Positions 9,401-21,400 of a stretch of 64,000 nucleotides of DNA are shown here, piece by piece. A program made the translations under genes and the position numbers. Position 1 is the first letter of the stretch. Every line of letters starts with the position of its first letter. Source of the stretch: Closterium sp. Naga37s-1 (lineage: Eukaryota; Streptophyta; Zygnematophyceae; Desmidiales; Closteriaceae); assembly GCA_947471745.1 (NCBI GenBank), contig CANJKZ010000093.1:2465501-2529500 (forward strand), given 5' to 3'. The notes under the pieces are model-generated. The model was not told the DNA's origin and did not search any database. It worked only from the letters and a program-made list of their open reading frames with translations.

Positions 9401-12400
9401 GCAGGGGGAGAGGAGGAAGTGACGATGGGGACAGGGGAAGGGAAGGGTGCATGGGGGTATGGAAGTGCTGTTTGGCATGATGGGTGATGGAAGAGAGGCT
9501 GCAAGGTCGGAGTGGCCATGCCATGAGATGGGAACGTATTGGGAAGTTATTGGAGCATTCTATGCCTTTGCATGTGACACAGTCTGCAGCAGGTGAATCT
9601 GTTGCAGCAATTCCCCGTTTCCATAATGATCGTACAGCCGTTGTTTTAATGATTTGTTTGTATTTTCCATTTCAAATCGTATGATATGTGATGTAGGTCT
9701 TTGGTGAGGATATTTGCATATGATGTAACCACGGCCGTGCCGGCAGCCATCACAGCCCTCACTGCGCTTCAGAAACTGTCAGTGCATACTAGTGTTAGGA
9801 GGGAGGCACTAAGATGGCTGTAGGCGTATTTGAAAGGGCCACGTATGGTTTCTTGTGGGTGCACTGAACCACCACTGGAACATGTGTGCTGGCGCCCTAG
9901 AAGAATCCCTGTATTTGTTGCCCACCGTTGGGAATTTCCCGTATCTCCTGGTTGCTTTCATCATTCCACACGCTACTCGATAGGCAGAGATTAGTATCCG
10001 GCATTTGCACACCGTACATGACCTCGAAGCCCACCAATCTAGGGATTCCCTTCTCGTGAAGTCACCATGCCCTCTTGCATTGCGTGCATGCATCTCTGCA
10101 GGGTTCTGTCTATTGGTGAGTTCGCTGGAAGCCTGGAGATTCTCGGCCATTTCCCACACCTGCAATTTGTGTACGCAGCTAATTCCGCTCTGCCATTGCA
10201 CCTTTTTGCCTGTAAAGGCATGCTGGGCTGGGATTTCCTTGCTCTAAGTCATTCACTCCACTCCCAGCGTTCTTTTGAGGCGCCTTAAAAGACGTGCTGA
10301 GATTTTATTGCTCTGAGTCATTCACTCCACTCCCAGTGTTCTTTTGAGGCGCCTTAAAAGACGTGTTGAGATTTTATTGCTCTTAAGTCATTCACTCCAC
10401 TCCCAGCGTTCTTTCTTCCCACATGAGAGCTGTGCCTGCCCCACCCACTCGATTGCCTTTCCACACGACAGTGATCTGAGCTATTCCCGCTTCAGTGGAT
10501 CCATCCCTGAATCCATCGGCAATGCCACGAGTCTGCAGTACCTGTAAGAGGGGGTTCTACTAGAAGTGACAGGGCATGGAGGGGGCTTGATACTGGCGTG
10601 CAGCTGTTGCCTCGGTCAGCCCGAGGCACTTCTGACGGGGGCAGTTCATTGCTGATGGTGTTTCTCTTGTAAAACTATTGTTTTGCAGCGCACTATTTCT
10701 TCGTTCGTACCAAAGTCCAAGTTTCAGTCTCATCTATTTGCTTGCCAATGCACAATTTCCCCTGTTGGCATTGGCACGTGCTTCCGTGCACCAATTCGTA
10801 TGCATCCCATCCAGTAACCTCACAAGCGTGGCTGTCAGTGGAAGTCTCCCTTGCAGCATCAGTCGCCTCACGGCACTCCAGTTCCTGTATCCCTTCCTAA
10901 CCAACCTCCTCTCCTTCCTGACCTCTCCCCTCCCTTAAACCTCTCCCCTCTCCTTTTTAAACCTCTCCCTCGTTCCTAAATCTGCCTCTTTCCGTAAACC
11001 TCTCCCCTCTCCTTTCTAAAACTCTCCCCTCGTTCCTAAACCTCTCCCCTCGTTCCAAATCCCTCCCCTTGCTCCTAAACCTCTCCCTTCGTCCCTAAAC
11101 CTCTCCCCTTGTTCCCAAACCTTTCCCTTCGTTCCTAAACATCTCCCCTTGTTCCTAAACCTCTCCCCTCTCCTTCCTAAATCTTTCCTCTCGTTCCTAA
11201 ACCTGCCCCTTTCTTAAAACCTCTCCCATCTCCTTCCTAAAACTCTCCCCTCGCTCCTAAACCTCTCCTCTCGTCCCTACCCCTCTCCCCTTTGTTCCTA
11301 AACCTCTTCCTTCGTTCCTAAACCTCTCCCTCTCCTTCGTAAACCTCTCGCCTCTCCTTCCTATACTTCTCCCCTCTCTTTCCTAAACCTCTCCCTCCTA
11401 ATCCTCTCCCCTCTCCTTCCTAAACCCCTCCCTCCTAAAACTCTCCCCTCTGCTCTTCCACAGCCTAGATAGCAAGTGCATCGCTTACACCTCGTGTTGA
11501 CACTTTGTACTCTCGATGCTCGTCAGTTGCTACCATGTACTTACATCCTTTCCCTAACTCCCTTTTCCTCCTTCTGCATCGCCCCCAACATGCAGGCACA
11601 TTGGGATGCCACCAAGTGTCCACCTTCCTTATCCATACCGCAATGACGACATCACAAAGTGAGACTGATGTGGATGACTTGGAGCTCTTCTGTCTGCTTG
11701 CGCATGCCATGGTGCATGCCATGGTGCATGCCATGGTGCACGATATTCTGTGTGCAAATCGCCATCAACATATTTGCAAGGGCTGTAGCAGCATAACACG
11801 GCTACGGAAGAGAATACTGTGTGTGTGTAGGCGGTAAGTGGCACAGGTGGTTGCAGCTCCAAAAGTTAATGTGCAGGATGCGTTAGCAATTACTTGCTAA
11901 TGCGACGGTAGAGTGCAGTAGAGCAGCTCATATGACGATGCCACCCGTGTGTGCACGCCTCAGCTCACTTGCCTCCTTCCTTGCCCATGCATGCACATCC
12001 CCATCCCCTGTTGTTGCTGTGACTGCTGCTGCTTTAGCCCCCACCCGTCTACTTCTGTTGTGGCGTCCCTTCACGCCGTGTGTAGACGCAGCCCACAAAA
12101 GCTAACACTCTTTGTCTCCCCCCCCCCTGCTGCCTCTGTCTATCTCGCAGCATCATTCAATTGAGCCCCTCTGTGATGCAAGGCTCAATGGACGACCTCT
12201 CGTGTCTCGCCCCGCTCACTCGCCTCAAGGACCTGTACGCTTTGCTACTTCTCAACCCGCCTGCCCCTCTATTATAGCTCATCCCAGCCCGCCCTCCCCT
12301 CCCCCCTCGCTTTTCCACACCCGCCCATCTCCTCTTGCTCTGCCAACACATGTTCCTTTCCATTCAGCAACGGTCAGTCCAGCAGCATCCTTCATGGAAC

Positions 12401-15400
12401 CACATCTTCCTGCAAGCCGCAGCCCCCATCCAAATGGCTCTCCGCCTGCTGCTGTCCCTCTCTCTCCCACATTCCACACGGCACTTGCCCGTGCTTCATT
12501 CACATCACTCACTCACAATCGCTCTGCTCTCCAACTGTCCGTTAATCCACTTCACTATGGACTTTCATCCTCTCTCTTGCACTCATGCCTCTCTGTACTT
12601 CATCCTCACTTCTCCTCAGTTCTCTCATGAGTCTCAACCTGACTGCTGGAGAGCTCCCTTCCTCTTTCTCCGCCTTTACTTTGCTTTCCCACCTGTGAGT
12701 CTTCTCGAGTACCTTCCTTCCTGCCCCTTGATCCCATGTCTTGTAATTTCTCCTCCCATGTTCTATGCATCTGTGAGACAACCACCAGAACACAATCATC
12801 AGACTGGTGTCACCTTGAAAGCGTTCTTGGTGAGCCAAGGGCATCTGTAAAAAAAAAAAAAAAAAAAACAAGTATGGGAAGGGGGGGAGGGAGGATGGAA
12901 GAAGGTAAGCAATCCGTTGGGCAGCCAAGAGCGTGTTTTTGCTTTAAAAAAAAAAGGCCTCATTACCAAGTGGCATGCATACATTGTTTGTTCTCACAAC
13001 AACACTACTACACCATCCCTCCGAGAATGGCGGAGGGGTCAGCAAGAGCTTGGCGGTGCGCTCACCATCTCTCCGCTCCCTTTGTTCCTTCGTCACAGGG
13101 ACCTAAGTTTTCTTCCCATGACCCGCTTACCCCAATGGATCACTTCACTCTCCAGCCTCACTCATTTGTGAGTGGCACCATGAGCCCCTCGCCCCACATG
13201 GCTCCTACTATGATCAGTACTTCCTGTTGCACGTTGCACTAGGAATGAGCAAAACCCGCGCACGAACGAGTTCGGGTGGAACATGCCTCGAGCATTCTTG
13301 GGTGGTGAACCGAACATGGCCGGTTCGACCCTAATACATTCAGCAAGGAGAGGTGTTCCGATGTTCGCCTTTGTAGACGAACACCTTAATGATCACCTGA
13401 GAACATGTTCGTGTTCGGCAAGTATGCCCATTTCGTTCTACTCACACTTCCTGAACGTTAAATTTCAGTGTTCTAGGTGGCGAGGTAAGGAGGAAAGTTT
13501 AACGTGCAATGAAAGAGTGAGGCAATTGAAAACCAGACATTGGCTGGTAAGTAGGGGTGTGCATGGTAAGTGCAATACGAAGATCATTCGTAAGTACAAA
13601 GTATGTCATCCAGGACTACCAACACACGGCCCCAACCTCAGAGGAATTGCACAATGGTCAAAGGAGTTGCACGATGGTTGGAGGAATTGCACAATGGTTT
13701 GAGGAATTGCATGATGGTTAGAGGAATTGCACGATGATTAGAGGATGGTTAGAGGAAATGCACGATGGTTAGAGGAATTGCACAATGATTAGAGGAATTG
13801 CACGATGGTTAGAGGAATTGCCCAATGATTAGAGGAGTTGCACGATGGTTAGGGGAATTGCACAATGTGAGGGAAAGAGGCAGATGTACGTTGATGCACT
13901 TGCCGCGCTCCCCCCGTTGATGAACTTGCAGTGCTCCCCCCCCATGCCTGCCCCACTCTCTGCCCCAAGATTGAAGTGCTCCGTGCGTCCCCCAACCCTC
14001 CTGCCCTTGACTGCCCTGCAGGGATGTCACCGGCAACTTTGATGTCCACCACGCTGCTCCGTTCCCCACCGATTGGACAGCGCTCACAGGACTGGTCACT
14101 TTGTGAGGCATCTGCCAGTCAAGGCCACACCGTTCACACCGTTCACAGCGTTCACACCGTTCACAGCGTTCATGGAATCTGCTCACCTCACCGTTCAAAG
14201 CCATTTATTCCTGATACCGCCCACCAAGCACCGAGTCTATCGCTCACTGCGCCCATTTCTCATCGCGTACTGTTTCATTTCTCACGTTGCCCTTCCATCT
14301 TCACATTGCCTACTGGGCGAACCTACCCAACTCCTTCGCCCTCCAGCCATTTATTTACCCAGTGCGCCCTCCCCGAATCTTCTTCCCCCCCCCCCATCCC
14401 CCCCCCCCCACCTCCCCCTCTCACCTCCAGGCGGGCCGGTGTGAATGGCTTCACTGGCTCTATCCCCTCGACCATCTCTGCCCTCACCGCCCTCACTGAC
14501 CTGTACGCCTCTCTCCTCTCTATTTCTCGCCCCCCCCCTTCCACGGGAACCCCATTAGGGAAGCAGTGGTTGTAGAAATAAGTAACCAGCTGGAGAATGG
14601 CCTGCCGACAAAGTTCCTGTGAAGGCGGTTCATTCTGTGAAGGCTGTTCGTTCTGTGAAGATGTCATTCTGTGACGGCGGTACATTGAATGAAGGAGGTT
14701 TATTGAATGAAGGAGGTATCTTAAATGTAGGAGGTTCAATGAATGAAGGAGGTTAATTGAATGAAGGAGGTTCATTATAGAAAGGAGGTTCATTGAGTAA
14801 AGGAGGTTCATTGAATGAAGGAGGTTTATTAAATACATGAGGTTCAGTCTGTGAATGTGGCTAATTACTGTGAAGGCAGCGCCAGTCTCTCCCCCTCCTC
14901 GCACTCACCTCACCAGAGATCTCAATTTCAACAACATCTCAGGAAGCATTCCTGCCAGCATCACCAAGCTCGCTGGCCTGAACCATCTGTAAGACCTCAC
15001 GAACCAGCATGCCCAAATATCGTCATCAGGTTGATTCGAGGTGAACCAATTCCAGGTGAACCATGAATTGGTGCTTTGCTCATGTGTATTTCCTATCATT
15101 CCTCTGCCACAGCACCCCGTCCCCTCCTTCACTTTCAACTCGATCTTGTCTCTCCATTAATTCGCATTTGACTTTCATGTCATCAGCATTAATTCGCGAA
15201 TCATATTCCATCTGTCAAGGGCGAGGCCGTGGTGTTGTGGCATAGTGCACGTCCTTCTCAACGTTTTTTGGAGTAGCTACGAAGATGATAAGGAATCGCA
15301 ACGTCATAAGCAGCCATTCGTCAAAATCTACGAAGATGATAAGTGTATGGAATGACTCCACTGTACAAAGTCTCTGCATCACACTGCCACTATTCATCCA

Positions 15401-18400
15401 AACTACACCTGTGTGTGTTGGCCTCTCCCCACACCTCGCAACGCAACACAGGGGGCTCTCCTTCAACAATCTCACAGACGCCGTTCCTTCCATAACTGGC
15501 GAAATTATTTCTCAAGTGTGAGTGGCTTGGATTGCAAAGCGTCTCCGTGTGGTACCTCAACCTCACGTGCTTAGTGTCATTTGAATGGAATCAGGTGCTG
15601 GATTCTCCTGGCAGACTTTCTCAGTAGGCGTTTCTCTCTCTTGGCAATGTTCTGCAGGCAACCCAACTCTCATCTTGCTGCTTCAGCAATGTACAATCCT
15701 CTTTTTTATTAGGTGCCAATTAGCTGTGTTGCATTGTGTTCCCAACAGCCCAAGGTCAGTGTGGACCATACTATCGAGTTTTAGGCATGAGTAGGGTACT
15801 GGACCGAACCTGTTCGCTACCCAACCAAACCGGTCCGCTGCCAAACCGAACTGGTTTGTGAACAAACCAGTTTGCATTAAACCGGTTCTTGGATCGTTAA
15901 TATAGCTAATGACCGAGCCGTACCGTTTCAACCGGTTTGGCCAAAGCAGCCTGATTTGGTACCGAACCATACCAGTTCGTTTTTTTCAGTGAGCTTTCAC
16001 TATGGACCAGCTGAAACAAAAAACAAAACAACCATGGGATGGGAAACACACTGTGTTAGGTGGAGGGGGAGTATTGTGAGACTTTGAGACAGTTCAAGCT
16101 TGAAATGAGCTCCAAAAATATTTATTGGGTTATATCCGAACATGCACAACCCGGGTCGGTTTGGCGCGGCTCATGAATTTGATGAAAACGAACCGGCAAA
16201 CGGGTTCAATTCGTTGACAAACTGGGAGTAAAATGAACTCGGGGAAAACCGGACCGAACTGCACCGAACTGAACTGCGGTTCGGTGCCCTGCTCATGCCT
16301 GCACATGCTCGTTCTGTGAAGCTTCACATCCCCTTCCGCGCCACCCCTCACTGTCTGTGTGCCCTCGATGCATGCAGGGACCTGTCCCACAATCACCTCA
16401 CCACCATGCCTCCGACCGTCGATGCTGGAATGCTGTGAGTCTTGGGCAATTGAGATCACGTGGGCGTGAGAGCGAGAGAGAAGGGGTTAGCACTCAGCCC
16501 TCTGCCTCTGCCTCTGCCCTCTGCCCTCTGCCCTCTGCCCTCAGCCCTCTGCCTCTGTGCCTATTTAAGGGCCCCTTCTGCCCTGCCATCTTCATTGCTC
16601 GTTTTGTGTTCCCAGTGCCGGGTGGAAAGACACAAAACGGCTGGAAGTTCAAGAAAGGCACAGAAAACGAACACACGCATGCAAGTGGGGGACATCGTCT
16701 AAGAGACAACATGGTTCTACACTAGGCGGCCCACTACTGCGTGTACGGACCAGCCCCCTCCGTATCAAGCACCGAGCGCAAGCATTCTACCACCACAAGG
16801 AGCAGCTGCGCCGAGGCGTGAAGGGTGTCAACCGGGGTCCCGTCTCGCGCAGCCCCAACCAGATCCAGGACGTGGCGGGGGAAAGTACGGGCTAAGGGCG
16901 CTGCCCCGGCGGGCGCTTCCGACACGAGCGCTAAGAGGGGGACAAGGGCTTCTGCCCAAGCGACGCACGATCCTTGGGGCCCTTAAGCAAAACTGCTCGG
17001 AGTGTTCCGCATGGCCTCATACACCCCCATATGTTGGCTCGCCACCTCCTCACACGCCTTCGCCAGATTCCACATCCGGCACATGCTCAGAGTGGGGTCT
17101 CTCCCCGCGCTGCTGGGGGAGGCAGAATCAGTGCTTCACGCGGAGGATACATCGACACACAACCAGGGGTGCGACCAAAGGGACGCTGAAGTGCAGCAAA
17201 GCGAGGCGCTTGGTGTGGAGGACGGAACAGCGCCCTCACACCCCCAGCGGACAAGTACCCGCGCGGAGTCGGGAGATGCGTTGGAGTCGCCTCAGCAGCA
17301 GCAGACCAAGGGTGAGGATCAGTCGTCACTGCCACGTGCACATGCGACCCCTCTCCTCCTGCCTGCGCCTGTCGCACCGCTTCAGCGACCATATCCACGA
17401 CGCGGTCCACTGCTGAGCCATGGCCGCGACCAGATCCGCCACGCCCGGAGCCACTCCGCCGCCCACGGCAGCCGCCAGATCCAGCCGACCGAGGACGCGG
17501 CGGGGACGGCTCTCGGCGGCCTGCCTCTCAGCGGCAGCCGGGAGATCCCCTCCCCATCCGCGCCGGCGACGGCCGCGATGAGCGACGCGCAGGAGACCGC
17601 AAACGCCTATCTGGAGCTCCGCGACCTTTTGGCCGACAACGAGGGGATCGGCACTCCGGGGCCGGCCGATCGTCCGCCCGATGACGAGGGGAGTCGCGGC
17701 TCGGGAGAACGGCGATGAGGAGATTGGCGCCGCGGGGGTTGACGTTGCGGCGATCACCCGCGCTCCTGACGAGCCTGGTCGGCGAGGCGGTTTGACGCAA
17801 CATGAGGGAGTGACAGCCCACGCACCAGGCGGCGTGGGCGGAGGGGCGCGCAGCAACATTGGCACGAGGAGCAGCCGGCTCAGGAGCCCAGGGAGCGACA
17901 GGTTCCGCGCTCTCCGCGGTACTCTCCTGCACGTGGTCGCGACCCGCGGTTGGGTCCATTACGCCCGAGATCAGAGCCGCGGACGCCAGCGGACCGTCGA
18001 AGGGCCGACCTTGATGCCGTTACGCCACCGCGACCGAGTCGCAGCGCAGCAGCGACAAGGTCCACGGGAATCCGCGTGGAGGAAGACGAGGCGGACGGAG
18101 AGGAGGCCCCTCAGTCTAGCGGGGAGGTTCTAGCAGCTTTGCGAGAGCAGCTCAGCGGATCCTGCACGAGATTGCTAGAGAAGAAGAAGAGACACTTGAC
18201 GCGACAACTGACGACAGTGCCTTGGGTGACCCACTTTTTACCCTGAAAGAGGGGAGTTCGAGTCCCTCTCCTCAGGAGCACGAGGTTGAGCCAACTCGAA
18301 CTGTGGGCCGAAATTTAACCCAGAGTCGAGCCGCATCCGCAATTCGACCATGGAGGCAAATTCGAGCCGCAGGGGGAAATCGGACCGCACCAAATGCAGG

Positions 18401-21400
18401 GGACATTCACCCGCCATCCAATGACAACTCACCTGACCCCGCCACTCGCCAACCAATCTTCAGCGCGGGCGACCTGGCGGCCCGCTAGGACCTTTTCGCT
18501 GACATCGCAACCTGGGACCTCGCCCCCCTTCGCGACAACAGGCAGCCCCCGTTAGCCCGTCACCCTCCCCGCTCACTTCGCGAATCCTTCGCCGCCTGCC
18601 TCTTGACCCCGTTGTTACACCTTGCTCAAGATCCTGACTCTCCAGCAGGTTGGAGGCTCCTCACGTTCCTCCCGCGCATTCTGCTGCGCACTTCGTCAGC
18701 AAGGCGCCGTGACTGGAAAGGGATGGGCGACAGACTGATACGTTTTAGCCAGGGCCTATGGCGAAATTTGTATGACGAAGCTGTTGATGCAATTTCACTC
18801 CCACCTCAGCACCAACAGGTGCCAGACACGACCGGCATCTTGGCGATAGCTGAGGGATTGACCAAGCGCGGGAACTTAGCCAAATCACTCCAATCCCTCA
18901 CCGCCACGCCGGTCTCAACCCCATCTGCTGCCGTGCTAGACGCGTTAGCAGCCAGACACCCACCGGCTAGGCAGGCCATTCCAGAATGGGTGCTGGACTT
19001 TGCCTTAGAACACTCACCATCAATCGCCCCCCGCAACTTCATGCGTCTCCTCGCCAAGTGCCCAAACAGAGTGGGAGTTGGCCCTTCAAGCACTACATTT
19101 GAACACCTGAGGGATGCAACTCTCGGAAACTTAGACGTTTTCACGCAGCTACACGCCCTCACGAATACTTCACTAGCCGGGAAGCTCAGCGCGGAAGCAG
19201 CGGATCTCCTCACTGCATCGCGATTGCTTGCATTCACGAAGCCGCAAGGCGGGACGAGGTTAATGGCAGTGGGCGAATGCCTACTACGACTCGTCGCCAA
19301 GGCTGGAGTGTTCCTGACTGCCTCAAGAGCGCGGAAACATTTTGCGCCGCTTCAATTCGGGGTGGCAATAGCAGGGGGTATCGAGACGGCTATACACACG
19401 GCACGCACCTTTCTGGAGCAGAACGCGGACGCAGTGGCACTGCAAATTGATCTGGCCAACGCCTTCAACGCTGTGGAGCGGGCAGCGGTGTTCGAAGGGC
19501 TCAAGGGCACCGCGCTGGATTTCTTGGATCCCCTTCATTGCTATACCACGAGTTCGAGGCAGTCCGCACGGGGCGTCCGTCAAGGAGACCTGCTTGGCCC
19601 CCTGCTGTTCACCGCCAGCATTCACCCATGCGGAGAGTCACTCTACAAAGTAATGAGCTAGACTATGGCACGAACTACTATGAGTGATCGTAGCTTTGCT
19701 TAGTTCCTTAGCGCTTGCACGTTCGGGAGAAATCGGCAAGAGTTTCACTAGGCAAAGATTGCATTGCAGAATGATTGAACAAGCAATGACAACAACGACT
19801 ACATCAGGCACCTAGCAACTCTGCAGCTAGCCTGGTCGACCGCCAGCACAGCTTGGACGACCGCCTGCCAGCGTTGCGTAGAGGAGCCGCGCCAGTACTG
19901 CAGAAAGGCGACCTGCCAACACTGCAGGTTGACGGCGTGCCAACGCTGCAGCAGTGCGGCTGTCCAGCGTTGCACCCGTAGATGGCAGCAGTGCGCACGC
20001 TCGCAGGTGCGCGGAGACGATTTGCCCGACTTGCACTTTTGTGCATCCGTCGGCTGTTGTCTGCGCCTGTCGAGCCATATCGACTTCGGGATACCAGCCC
20101 GAAGTCGCCTTCGTCACTGCGACCTCGACGACGTTCGCGTGCCTCCGCAGAACTCGCCGAGCAGGTTACCTGGTCGACCTGGACACCACCAGCCAGGTCA
20201 GTGTCGACTTGTTCGACGAAAGTCAACCAGAAGTTGTACGTGCTCGTCGACCACCCAGTGCTCTGGTCGACGACTCCCTAGTCGACCACAGCTCCCGTCG
20301 AGCAACACCAAGGAACGACGGACCCCTCCGCCAACCAGCACTGTCGGCTGTTGTCGCCGAATTCCCCTCGTCGACTCCCGCTCATATGTCAGGTCGACGG
20401 ACTGCTCCGTCAATCTCCCCGTCGAACCAAACTGCTCCTCCCCGTCGAGCAGCCCCTTCACTGTGAACAGTCGGCGTCGCCCAAACGAGGGCGGGGCCAA
20501 CATCCCATTCCCGTTAACAACCCATGCCTAGTAGCCGCGACGGCCGCACACCCATGAGCAGTGATCCTCGCATACGCCGACGACATCACCCTCCAAATAC
20601 GGCGACGCATCGGCGTGCTCGGAGGCATTCGCTTACCTTACCAACGCCCTCCTCGCCCTCGACCTGGCGCATAACCCGGCGAAATGCGCAACATGGTCAG
20701 CAGCACCTGTGGACCCAGCACCCTTGCCTCGCGACGTTCCTGTCACGTCAGATGGGATCCGCGTTCTTGGAAGCCCCATCGGTCCCCAATCAGGCTGTGC
20801 GGCGATGGTACGAGAGCGGCTGTCGGCAGCAACGGGGCCACTCTTGCTCCTAACACAGATGGACCCGCAGCTGTGCTGCTGCTACTTACACGATGCGTGG
20901 GGCGCCACGACAGGACTGCAATCCTGGACAGACGGCTACCTAGCCACCTCCTTCGCTGTGGCACAGGACACGGGTGGACAAACAGTCACAACGAGGTGTG
21001 GGATGAGTGCGTTCGCATGGCGCAAGACGCGGGGTTCATTGCGCATAAGGAGAGCACGACGTTTAGCCTGGTTGACAACAAGAAGGCCGATATAGCTATC
21101 CGGGATTGCAGCACGGGATCGGTTTGGTTGGGCGACATCCGATCACGGACCGATCAGCACCCGCAACGAAACAGCTACCTAGGGATGGTAGCTCGTGAGA
21201 TGGAGATAAGAAAATAGGCCTCTACCGAACCAGGGCAGGATACGCCAATTTCTTCTTGCTGGCGGTTGAGACCTATGGTTGCCCGTGCGAGAAAGTCCCG
21301 GCCTTCCTCAAACTACTAGCTGACACAGCAGCATGCCGACACTTAAACGCGGACCAGTCTACATACCAGGCCGCGAAGATGCTGCATTAGTTCCGTCAGC

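Noticed and set aside
10925-11455. True telomere repeat array
   Set aside because: CCTAAAC occurs but never as contiguous CCCTAAA units.
12380-12421. Possible extra LRR exon after CCATTCAG
   Set aside because: No LRR spacing and only a non-standard donor in the wrong phase.
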